Below the pieces are notes generated by a model. That model was not told the origin of the DNA. It worked only from the letters and a program-made list of their open reading frames with translations, and did not search any database. The position numbers were made by a program, and so were the translations under genes. A stretch of 64,000 bases of DNA from Erigeron canadensis (Eukaryota; Streptophyta; Magnoliopsida; Asterales; Asteraceae): NCBI RefSeq assembly GCF_010389155.1, contig NC_057764.1, forward strand, positions 10,850,001-10,914,000. The letters run 5' to 3'. Positions 35,465 through 45,603 of this stretch are shown in pieces; the stretch's first letter is position 1; every line of letters begins with the position of its first letter.

Positions 35465-35788
35465 TGTTAGAAATCCAAAAATAGTGATACATTGTAATTT
35501 AAGTTATGGACTTACTTGTTGTTATGTCATGAAATGATAATTTCTAAGGTTGAGGGGCTAATAGTGTTAATTAGCATAGTTAGATAGCTTGGACTATAAA
35601 TAGCCCTCAATTCCTTTAGAAATTATAACTTGACACATTAACAACACATTTTATTTATACCATTAAACCTGAACATCACACTCTTGATCCCAATTCTCTC
35701 TCAAAACACACACAAACACCAAGAACACACACACTAACCAAATGCCATTGTTGATGTGAATTCGGTTGAGAAAATCATGTTGATTACA
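35465..35788 (+). repeat. 3' LTR of element C
   Basis: 324 bp, differing from the 5' copy at about five positions. TATA box at 35595-35602. Followed by the ATAGG target duplication. Confidence 0.93.
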
Positions 35789-37531
35789 ATAGGAAATTCA
35801 AATTGAGCAGCAGTAGAGTCTGGAGCACTTGAGACTGGAACATTGAGAACTGGAAGTCTCTCAGTTGACTGTGGAGGATTTTGAGTTGATTGAGGTGAAG
35901 GAATGGAAATAGAAGGAAGAGGATTTATGTATGGTGTGGCTGAAGAGATTGAAGGCGGTGGAGGAGGTGGCATCACAGTTTGTTCGGATTGAAGTAGAGT
36001 AAGAGTTGGAGTTTCTGAAGGAATGATATCAATGGGGAGATCATTTGAAGTTGAGACAGGATTCTGGAAATCTTCCTCCATAGACTGAGCTTCTTCACCA
36101 AATAAATCCTGAACTTGACCAGAGTTAGACATGTCCAAGGATGATTCATCTCCATCCCAGAAGGTGGTTTGATCTGCAGCCTGATCAGTTACAGTTCTGT
36201 TTAAGTCTATCTGGGAGGAATCTGGCATAACCACATTTTCTTGTTCAGATTCTTGATTTTCTGCTTCTTCCATTGTTGTATCCATGATTAATGTGCCATC
36301 TTCATTCATGATGTCACCTTCTGTGTTGCTTGATACTGGGATTACAAGAGATGAAGCACCAGTAACATTTTCTGTTTGAGCAGTAGGTTGAGCAGTCACT
36401 TGTTCTTTTTCAGATTCTTGTATATGAGGAATGACCAGAGCTCCTCCTCTCCTTAGTCGTCTGGAGGTATTTCTTGATCTTGTGGAGATGTTTGAAGGAA
36501 AAATAAGAGTTTAGTGTTGACCAGAAATCACCTCATTTTCTGGTGACAGCTCTTTAGTATTGAAATCCCCAGGAGTGCCTATATTGAATTGAGGGCCACC
36601 CTGGGTTTCTTCTGAATCAATTGGAGGTGATGTATCAGTAGTTTCCCTCTGAAAGCTCTCAGTCATAACAACTGGGATCTGAACTTCATCACTTTTGGAC
36701 ACTAAGTTGTTGAGATCCCTCAAGTGCTTAGCCATAGAAAAATGACTGGTGTCATAATCATACTCATTTCCAAGTGCATGCTTAAAAATCAAAGACAGGA
36801 AACGAATGAAGGGGACATGGGATTTTCTTTTATGAACCTTTATTCTTTCAGCCAAATCATTCCAAAGAATTTGGGCAAAATCAACCCTGAGCCAATGCCA
36901 TAGGCAATATGCAATCATAAGTTGGGTCTGGTTAATTTAATCAAGCCCTCCAGATCCACTTCCCAAACATTCTACCAAATGAGTAAAAAAGAATCTCCAA
37001 GAATCAGTGAGTTTACTCATATAGCTAGTACCTTTGCTTTTTAACACACCCTGCTCATCAAGAATGTCAGTGTGACCCATCTGCTTACACACTTCCTTAA
37101 GATTGATGCCAGTGGGAAGTTGTAATGGTAATTCATTTTCAGAAAAATAGTTCAGACGAAGGGCATCTCGTAAAGAATCGACAGTTATTGTATGAGGACA
37201 AGATCCCCTTTTTCAAGGTGTAATGAATGGTGTGATCATCACCTGCCTGAAAGTGAGCAGTATACTAGAATTCGCACAAATAACCATGGTACATTTTCCC
37301 GGGATTCATAGTAAGAGCCTCATATAATGGACAACTAAGAAAGAAAAAATTTAGTCGTCCAATGATAGATTGAGGATCATGGGTTCCGGCAAGCTTTGCC
37401 ATCCAGTTGTGCATGTTGATCCTGATTTTGTCAGAATCGATGATGATGTCATGAGCTTTAGTGACATTTGCAGGAGGAGTATAGTTGTTGGTGAGAAGAT
37501 TTTTGGTAGAATTTGTTGTTCTGGGAGCCAT
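35789..37531 (-). pseudogene. Element B accessory ORF, N-terminal part
   Basis: It starts at the ATG 37531-37529 (MAPRTTNSTKNLL). It shares with element A the pattern KIRINM, GRLNFFFLSCPLYEALT and NPGKMYHGYLCEF. The middle (about 37265-36920) is broken by several frame lesions. It resumes as IAYCLWHWLRVDFAQ...SHVPFIRFLSL and continues as a Ser/Thr/Pro and acidic linker, including MPPPPPPPS, up to the element C insertion. Removing C and one copy of ATAGG joins AAQFEFP to IHDRFETLISVV in frame with the 23741 side. It sits directly downstream of pol in the original element. Confidence 0.72.
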
Positions 37532-38301
37532 TTGAAATATGAAATTGAAAGAATTTAGGGTTTTAAAAGTAAATTTAAGAAGAAAGATAGTGATGATTGA
37601 AATTGAATGAAAGAAATAAATGAAGGAATTTGAAGATTTGGGAGTAAATGATTTTCGAGATAAAACTGAAAGTGAAGGTAAAAATGGGTATTTATAGAGG
37701 AAAGAGAAAATGGAATTCAAAACGGTAAGTTTGAAAAATTTCAAAACAGTTTTGATCGGTTTTGACATCCGCATTTAATGTTTCCCATCACACATAAATG
37801 TATGACGGTTGACAGCCCACAAAAATTACCAACTTTCACTTTTTGTCTTCCCAAGGTAACAAAACCATCATTTAAATTGAAAGAGTCATGCCACGTAAGG
37901 TGAACAGTAACTGTCCAGATGAAAAAATTTGTAAGGTTGACATGCACTATCCTTAAGTATTAAAAAAAATGATTTGACACACAAACTCATTTTAATGCAT
38001 CTGGAGGTTGACTGGACACTTCAGTTTCACTGGTGGATTAGGCCAGTAGAACATGCATTAATGGTACACTGGAGGGACACTCCAGTAAGTACCCAGATTT
38101 GACCATTCTGGTAATCCACAAACACGCACATCAACTAATATAAACAAATGAGAGGGACACATTTACAAAGCAACTGAAGTTACTTCAAACATGCACATCA
38201 ACTTATCCAGTATTAATGAGAGAGACACATTTACAAGGTACTAGAAACAATTTTCAGAAAAACTTTGTCTAGTGAGAAAATAAATTAATAAATTCCCCTT
38301 G
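37532..38301 (-). other. Spacer of element B between pol and the accessory ORF
   Basis: No ORF of note. It contains a TATA-like minus-strand sequence (GTATTTATAGAGG on plus, about 37688) some 155 bp upstream of the accessory ATG, and a purine tract (minus CAAGGGGAATTT) near 38291. The tract resembles the element's polypurine tract and is where element D inserted. Confidence 0.45.
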
Positions 38302-39851
38302 TGATATGTCCATTTATATGCATATTTCCATATCGTTTATAAGTCGTTTTAAGCTTACTTATGTGCAAATTATATGTATATTCGATGCTTTGATGGTATT
38401 GTTAGTGATTTCAGGCTTAGAACAGGTACATTGGTTAGAAATAGCATTTGGAAGGTTAAAAGATGCATTAGGATGATTCTTGGACGAGTACAAGTGAAGA
38501 CGAGTTGAAAAATACAAGTTTTGTGAGTTTCAAAGCTTTATGCGGTGCATAGAAGTGGTATGCGGCGCATGGAAATATGTAATTTTGATCAGAAAATTTG
38601 GCAAAAGTTCCTGTGCGGGCATAAAAATGGCATGCGGTGCATAACAGGCAATTACTGTTCATAAGTGAAGTTTGTGCGGTGCACAGCTAATTTGTGCGGT
38701 GCATAACGGGTGCCCAAAATATGGAAACTTTAGTTTGTGCGGTGCACAGATTCCTTGTGCGGTGCATAAACTAGGTCGGCTGAAAACCCTTTGAGATTTC
38801 ACTATAAATACAAGACCAAAACCCTCCCATTCGATACACAATCACTTCTAGTCGACTTTAGGGTTCTTTGGGGGTATTCTTAGCAGCTTTTTCGTCCATC
38901 AATGTCTAAGGGTTGTTCGTGATCTCCAAGGCATTCGGTTGTCGATTTTCTTAGCGTTTACTTGTTTTCAACACATTGGTACAATATGTTCTTCTATATT
39001 TTTACTCTTTGTGCTTTGTTTTTGATTATGAGTAGCTAAATAATTCGTCATCCACTGAGATGAAGTGATACATTGAATAATGGTTGCATAAATCTTTTGA
39101 ATTCAAGTTAATTTGATTTAACGTTGTGTCGTAATCTTAGCTTATTAATTCTTTGTTATTTAACTTTCAATTGCGGATAGTTTTTGCATAACTTCAGTGG
39201 TAACTAGGTTGTGTAGGAGTATTTTGATTGCTTGGTTAGAAGCAATTGTTTCTATGACGGGTACGGTAGGAAGTAATTGATAGTTAATAAGGGTTAACGG
39301 GTTAATGGTTGGGTACAATCAATAGACATAATTGTTATCTAAATAACCAAAACAATTAATTGGCTAGGAAAGTTATGAAAGGCGTCTTGGGGTACCGGTC
39401 TTAGTAATGGAACTAGTTAATTAAGGGGATTGAATAAAGTAACGAACTTGACGGGTACGGGGTGAGTCTTTGTTAGTTCTCGGTTATAAAATCAACATAT
39501 TTGAATTGGTTCTTCAATTATATGCAACCTAAATAATGTGTATCATGGAGTCGAAGTAGATGATCTTCTCATCCTATTTGATTTAAAACAAATCTCTTTT
39601 CGTTTAATTCTTTGGAATTACTAATTTTATTAATTAACTAACCTCTTCAAAATCCAAGATGACGTGGTGTCTTTAAACTCCAAACTCTTTCTAAATTACT
39701 TAAAACTCGCTAACTCTTATTAGTCTCCGTGGAACGAACCTTTACTTACTTAAATCTATATTACATACGAACGGGTCCACTGCCCGATTGTGTGTGGTAA
39801 ACGATTCGGAGTATTTATAGGATTTTAATTTAACTAGATTTTCACACAGCA
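38302..39851 (+). repeat. 5' LTR of element D
   Basis: 1,550 bp, TGATATGTCC...CACAGCA. TATA box at 38803-38810. Upstream of it (38535-38770) are about eight copies of a TGYGGTGCAYA word. No protein is likely from the LTR; a 60-codon antisense ORF over these repeats appears in both LTRs only because they are duplicates. Confidence 0.9.
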
Positions 39852-39857
39852 AGTTTT

Positions 39858-39875
39858 TGGCGCCGCTGCCGGGTA
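39858..39875 (+). promoter_or_regulatory. Primer binding site of element D (tRNA-Asp-like)
   Basis: TGGCGCCGCTGCCGGGTA, six bases after the LTR, matches the complement of the 3' end of plant tRNA-Asp (TGGCGCCGTTGCCGGGGA) at 16 of 18 positions. Confidence 0.8.
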
Positions 39876-40060
39876 CTGATTTTAAAAGTTTAGCTTGAGA
39901 TTTTGTAGTTTGATCCTTTCTTGTATTTATTTACGAGAAAGTTACTTGCTTCATTAGTTTAGCTTAGTTTAGTCTTAATTTTTATTTTAGTTTACTTTGT
40001 TTACCATCTTTGCTTTTCACGGGTTGTGCTAGTGTCTGTTTTGCAGATTTAGTGACATTA

Positions 40061-41510
40061 ATGGCATATCAAGCTTATAAATCGGAGGAAGAATATCCTG
40101 ACGAGCTTCGGTACTTTGAGCAGTTTTCAGATGAAAACTTATGAGGAAGCTTGGTTGAGGTTAAAAGCAATAGTTGATAAGTTGGACAAGTACCTTAAAA
40201 TTCATCAATTTGTTTCGATATATTGTCGTGGGTTGGAAGAAGAAACAAGGGAAATACTTGGTGATGAATTCTCCTCGATGAATGTATATGAGATATTTAG
40301 GTATTTGGAAAAATATGCTCAACCGGAAGAAGACGAAACATGGGAAGATCATCAAATGCCACCATTATTACCTATTAGCGATGAGCATGAGGATAACGTG
40401 GATGAGGAGCATGATTTTGAGACACACGAGATACCTTCCATCAGTGCTGAGGATTTTAATGACATTGTTTGTGAGGAATATTTTACTTCACTTTCTGGTG
40501 AGGTGATTTCTATATCTATTTGTGTTCCAGGTACTACTAACTCTGTTTTGAAGGATAGGAAGGAACCGCACGAGTCGAGCAATGAGCATGGAAGTGATCG
40601 TGTTGATGTGGAATTGGAGAAAAAAAGTGAAGTCGTTTGGGATGAAGGTGAATGGGAAGAAGAGCTTGAAATCATATGGGATGAAAAGATAGTGACTACT
40701 CTAACCATGGGAAGCAAGCTTATATCCACCATAAGGAATTTTTCACCCGTCATTGAAGCTAATAATGGAGATACAGGAGACGTCATTTGGGAGAAATCCA
40801 ATGTCTTGCTCGAGGGTTTCTCACTTTTCAAGTTTAGACCACCCAACACTTCAAGTGTGGGGGAGTCTATGATCCTACCAAAGAGAGCCGAAGAGAATTT
40901 AATTCTTACTCATTCAGGTAAGCATTCAAATTTAGTTGATTTATTATATACTAAAATGCTTTCTTTTCATTTGTTTGCAGGAGTGCCAAAACCGCTAAAT
41001 CTTTTTAAGATGATCATGGCACGAAAGAAGGAGCCGGATAAGGATGCTAAGCTTCTTGAGGACACGAGTCAAGATCATTTGCAACCCAAGTCAGGTTATT
41101 CAGGGAGCTTTCTAACTTCTTATGCTTTAAATAATTTTGAATGCATTAACTTAGTTAGTTTAAGGGCTAGTAGTAATTTCATGCATTATCTTTTATTATT
41201 TAAACTAGCCCCAGACCTTTTAGCTCCCGACCCTTTTGAATGGACGGATATAAGCCTTGACATGAATTACTTGAAGATTCTGTGGCATAACAAAAGTTTG
41301 GAAATTTTGTATGTTCGTACGAAAGGTTGGCTTTTTAGGATGGATTATAAAAAAGAAACAAATAATTTTGACATTTTGAAATGGAATTTTGATATGCTGA
41401 AAGAAATGGTTTGGGTAATGATTAAGATTAGCTTCACATTTTATTCACCTTATTCGCGTAAACCGCCCGACATTTTAAGTGTGGGGGCAATTAAGACCCA
41501 ACCATGGTGA
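40061..41510 (+). pseudogene. Element D gag-like ORF, frameshifted at its start
   Basis: A 27-codon frame from ATG 40061 (MAYQAYKSEEEYPDELRYFE) ends at 40142-40144. It overlaps the main 464-codon frame, whose first ATG is at 40131. Early residues (TYEEAWLRLKAIV, FVSIYCRGLEEETREIL, YLEKYAQPEED) weakly follow the gypsy retrotransposon gag pattern in which EAWxRFxxL is followed by a YxGL block. The rest is acidic and unrecognised, and ends ILSVGAIKTQPW. No zinc knuckle is visible. The protein, if made, is probably a gag relic; the join between the two frames suggests a 1-nt lesion. Confidence 0.5.
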
Positions 41511-43859
41511 TTGTAGGATTGAGTCTAGCTAACGACTCGTTAATAAATTAAGCGCTTTCGGGAGGCAACCCGAGTCTTTATTATTTTAGTTCTTTTTCTT
41601 GTTTTATTTAGTTTTATTTTTGCATTTCGAATTTCTTTATATTGAAAAATCCAAAAAAATTGAAAAATACAAAATACAAAAAGATTTTGATTTTTAGTTT
41701 AGTTTGTTTCTTTTTGGTATTTAGGATTGGATTTTTAGTTTAGTTTGTTACTTTTTCGTATTTAGGATTTTTGTCCTATTTTTAGTTTTTTGTTTTTAGC
41801 CTTTATTTTTATGTTGGTATGTTTAATATGTTTGTTGAGTGTGCTTAGAGCTTTAAGGATAAAATGCGGTTGAAATATTATCTTTGGAATCAACCGAGCA
41901 TTTGGAGCATGCGCATTTAACCCGGAAAGTTTCATGTTCTTTATTCTTATTCTTTTTACTTTTTCAAATTTCTCATAGTTTTCATTGGATCTTTGTACAA
42001 TGGGGGCATTGTACAACTCAAGTGTGTGTGGGGGGGGGGGGGGGGGGGAGGTCAATAGGAAAAAGCCGGGTTATCTTGGGTAAATTTGAAACTTTTGCTT
42101 GCTTGTTCTTATAGTTTAATTGTTTTTTTCACATAGGATTTAATCATATTAGTAATTAAGTTATTTTTCCCTTTGGTAAAATTATTAAATCGTGAAATGT
42201 GTTTTGAATGATCGTTAAGGCAAATCCATTTGGGATTGATTACATGACTAACATACTCTACCAAAACACCCAAATATGTGAGATTTTGATTCATTTATAG
42301 ATTTGATAGGTGTTACGGTTTTGGTTTAGTTGCCTTATAAATTTGTCCCTCTCATAGGCTTTTGGATTTATCCGGAAGTAAAAGTCTCTTTTAGAGCTTT
42401 GAACTATGACGTGCAAGTTTGAGGTTAATTTATTCCATTTCCGCTTTTCTTTCTTTGATATGAGTGTGCCGGTGATTGCATTGATTCTAGAACTTGTCTT
42501 AGTTGATCGTCCCGTAGTTTGCTAGATGATAAAGAGGTAAATTTAGGATTAAACCCGTTTTCTTTGTTTATTCACCCTTTGTTATGTTTATCATTGTTTA
42601 ATCATGTTAGTATGCATGTGTTTTAGTAGCTAATCACATTGGTTAGTGAATTTCCCTTGTTTAAACCTTTGTTGCACTCATTTTTAGTGCAAGATACACT
42701 TAGATAACTTGTTGAGCCTCGTCTTTTCGTTTGTTTTAAATCCACTTAAATATGTAACATATCCTCACCATACCGATAGTCGAAATCCTTGGTTGATCAT
42801 TAGTTGCCTATACTAGATGGATGGTTTGGGGTTGTCTTGGTTGTGTTGGGTTGGTAGATTTCCTTTTGATGGGGTGGATCGATTCATCATGATTATGGAT
42901 AAAGTCTAGATTGTTCTAATTAGTATTAGTTATGATTTGTCAACAAATTTTAAAGTTGTAAAAGGGGATACCAATTAGATAGGGTAAAAGTAGTTCATTG
43001 AAAAGAAAAAGAGAATGAAAAGAATGAAAAACTAGAAAAAAAAAAATAAAAGAAAAAGAAGAACTTGGACTATCAATTGGTATTTCCCTAACTTTTGGCA
43101 AATAAATATAAAGTTGGTACATAAGTTTAAACCAACAAAAGGTTCTTAAATTGTTTATATCTTCATTTGAAGTTAGGAAAGTTCGTTAAAGCTAACATTG
43201 GTATGTATGGTGGTTAGAAGTCGTTTAGAAGGTCATACACCACAATGGTGTCGGTGTTTATCGTTCTATTGGGGAGTAATGTCGGGAGAACGTCTTTTGG
43301 TTTGTGGATTGATGGCAACTAGTGATATGGGTTGTGTTGGACTAGACTATAATGTAAAACCTTGTTAATTGTTGTGTTATTTCCTTTTAACACCAATTAT
43401 ATCCTTAAATTTTCATACACATTGTTAATGACTCTTGTAAGCCTTTGTACATTACAGCCGCGTTATTTACCTCTTTTAATAGACGTTATATGGTGCTAGC
43501 ACCATGGCGACATAGGGACGATTCTATAACAAGCCTATGGTTAAAATATATGCATCACGACTTGGCTTGGAGTGGTTGATACAATATTTCAACCCAATAG
43601 TTTGTTAGTTGGAGAAAAGTAGTTGAGATGTTCTTCTTTCATTTGATTAAAGTGCTTAGTCGAGTTTTCTAGGCTTATGGATCATTCAAGTATTGTCAAA
43701 CATTTCAATTTTTCATTTAAGATTAAAACTGCTTAACTATTCTTATGGTTTTGCTTCTTTTTGGAATAATGTCATGTTTTTCAATTGAGAACCAAGGGAA
43801 TGAAAGTTTTGAAATCTGAATTTGCTTGAGGACAAGCAAGGCTTAAGTATGGGGGGATT
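41511..43859 (+). other. Non-coding 3' interior of element D
   Basis: No gene is seen. GGGAGGCAACCCG follows the ORF (about 41560). The polypurine tract GTATGGGGGGATT (43847-43859) directly precedes the 3' LTR. Confidence 0.75.
42030..42048 (+). repeat. Poly-G tract inside element D
   Basis: Nineteen consecutive G after GTGTGTGT. It lies in the non-coding 3' half of the element. The length may be unreliable, since homopolymers of this kind are error-prone in sequencing. Confidence 0.85.
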
Positions 43860-45410
43860 TGATATGTCCATTTATATGCATATTTCCATATCGTTTATAA
43901 GTCGTTTTAAGCTTAATTATGTGCAAATTATATGTATATTCGATGCTTTGATGGTATTGTTAGTGATTTCAGGCTTAGAACAGGTACATTGGTTAGAAAT
44001 AGCATTTGGAAGGTTAAAAGATGCATTAGGATGATTCTTGGACGAGTACGAGTGAAGACGAGTTGAAAAATACAAGTTTTGTGAGTTTCAAAGCTTTATG
44101 CGGTGCATAGAAGTGGTATGCGGCGCATGGAAATATGTAATTTTGATCAGAAAATTTGGCAAAAGTTCCTGTGCGGGGCATAAAAATGGCATGCGGTGCA
44201 TAACGGGCAATTACTGTTCATAAGTGAAGTTTGTGCGGTGCACAACTAATTTGTGCGGTGCATAACGGGTGCCCAAAATATGGAAACTCTAGTTTGTGCG
44301 GTGCACAGATTCCTTGTGCGGTGCATAAACTAGGTCGGCTGAAAACCCTTTGAGATTTCACTATAAATACAAGACCAAAACCCTCCCATTCGATACACAA
44401 TCACTTCTAGTCGACTTTAGGGTTCTTTGGGGGTATTCTTAGCAGCTTTTTCGTCCATCAATGTCTAAGGGTTGTTCATGATCATTAAGGCATTCGGTTG
44501 TCGATTTTCTTAGCGTTTACTTGTTTTCTACACATTGGTACAATATGTTCTTCTATATTTTTACTCTTTGTGCTTTGTTTTTGATTATGAGTAGCTAAAT
44601 AATTCATCATCCACTGAGATGAAGTGATACATTGAATAATGGTTGCATAAATCTTTTGAATTCAAGTTGATTTGATTTAACGTTGTGTCGTAATCTTAGC
44701 TTATTAATTCTTTGTTATTTAACTTTCAATTGCGGATAGTTTTTGCATAACTTCAGTGGTAACTAGGTTGTGTAGGAGTATTTTGATTGCTTGGTTAGAA
44801 GCAATTGTTTCTATGACGGGTACGGTAGGAAGTAATTGATAGTTAATAAGGGTTAACGGGTTAATGGTTGGGTACAATCAATAGACATAATTATTATCTA
44901 AATAACCAAAACAATTAATTGGCTAGGAAAGTTATGAAAGGCGTCTTGGGATACCGGTCTTAGTAATGGAACTAGTTAATTAAGGGGATTGAATAAAGTA
45001 ACAAACTCGACGGGTACGGGGTGAGTCTTTGTTAGTTCTCGGTTATAAAATCAACATATTTGAATTGGTTCTTCAATTATATGCAACCTAAATAATGTGT
45101 ATCATGGAGTCGAAGTGGATGATCTTCTCATCCTATTTGATTTAAAACAAATCTCTTTTCGTTTAATTCTTCGGAATTACTAATTTTATTAATTAACTAA
45201 CTTCTTCAAAATCCAAGATGACGTGGTGTCTTTAAAAACCAAACTCTTTCTAAATTACTTAAAACTCGCTAACTCTTATTAGTCTCCGTGGAACGAACCT
45301 TTACTTACTTAAATCTATATTACATACGAACGGGTCCACTGCCCGATTGTGTGTGGTAAACGATTCGGAGTATTTATAGGATTTTAATTTAACTAGATTT
45401 TCACACATCA
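43860..45410 (+). repeat. 3' LTR of element D
   Basis: 1,551 bp. TATA box at 44362-44369. It carries the same GCGGTGCA word array as the 5' copy, and the one-base length difference lies in a G run. Confidence 0.9.
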
Positions 45411-45603
45411 CCTTCAAACTTGGATATATATAAAAAAATGTGGTCTAAGTCTTTCCCCCTGGAATGGTGATCCATAAATCTATCAGTGCAAAGATAGTAT
45501 CACAAAGGCGTTCGATAGCTTTACTGGTATAGATTTATAAATCTGGAATCAAAGAACCCTGCCAGTGTCACAAAGGTGTTCATAACAAGGTTCCAGATTA
45601 AGG

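Larger units (their letters stand above)
23742..35788 (+). mobile_element. Element C: complete Ty1/copia retrotransposon inserted in B's accessory ORF
   Basis: 12,047 bp with two 324-bp LTRs, flanked by the target duplication ATAGG (23737-23741 and 35789-35793). In order: LTR, primer site, a 1.2-kb leader with repeats, gag (25308-29101), pol (29092-32559), a 2.9-kb non-coding 3' region with tandem repeats and several polypurine tracts, LTR. LTRs differ at about 5 of 324 positions by eye, so insertion is recent. Four nonsense codons and one or two frameshifts in gag-pol suggest it is no longer autonomous. There is no accessory ORF. Multiple polypurine tracts and a very long coiled-coil gag fit a Sirevirus-like lineage. 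Confidence 0.92.
38302..45410 (+). mobile_element. Element D: non-autonomous LTR element (Athila/LARD-like) inserted in B
   Basis: 7,109 bp with LTRs 38302-39851 and 43860-45410 (1,550 and 1,551 bp), a tRNA-Asp-like primer site and a G-rich polypurine tract. The 5-bp flanks are CCTTG (38297-38301) and CCTTC (45411-45415), a target duplication with one change. The interior (about 4 kb) has one gag-like ORF and no protease, integrase or RT. The polypurine context GACAAGCAAGGCTTAAGTAT and the GGGAGGCAACCCG block after the ORF are typical of plant Athila-derived LARDs. The LTRs differ at roughly 22 positions by eye (about 1.4%). Confidence 0.88.

Noticed and set aside
42030..42048. 19-G run as a possible G-quadruplex regulator
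   Set aside because: A single homopolymer in a non-coding part of a non-autonomous element. Length may be a sequencing artefact, and no flanking conserved signal was found.
38659..44400. Identical 60-codon antisense ORFs (MCIEWEGFGLVF...) at two places
   Set aside because: They lie in the two LTR copies of element D, over the GCGGTGCA repeats, so duplication reflects the LTR pair and not a gene family.
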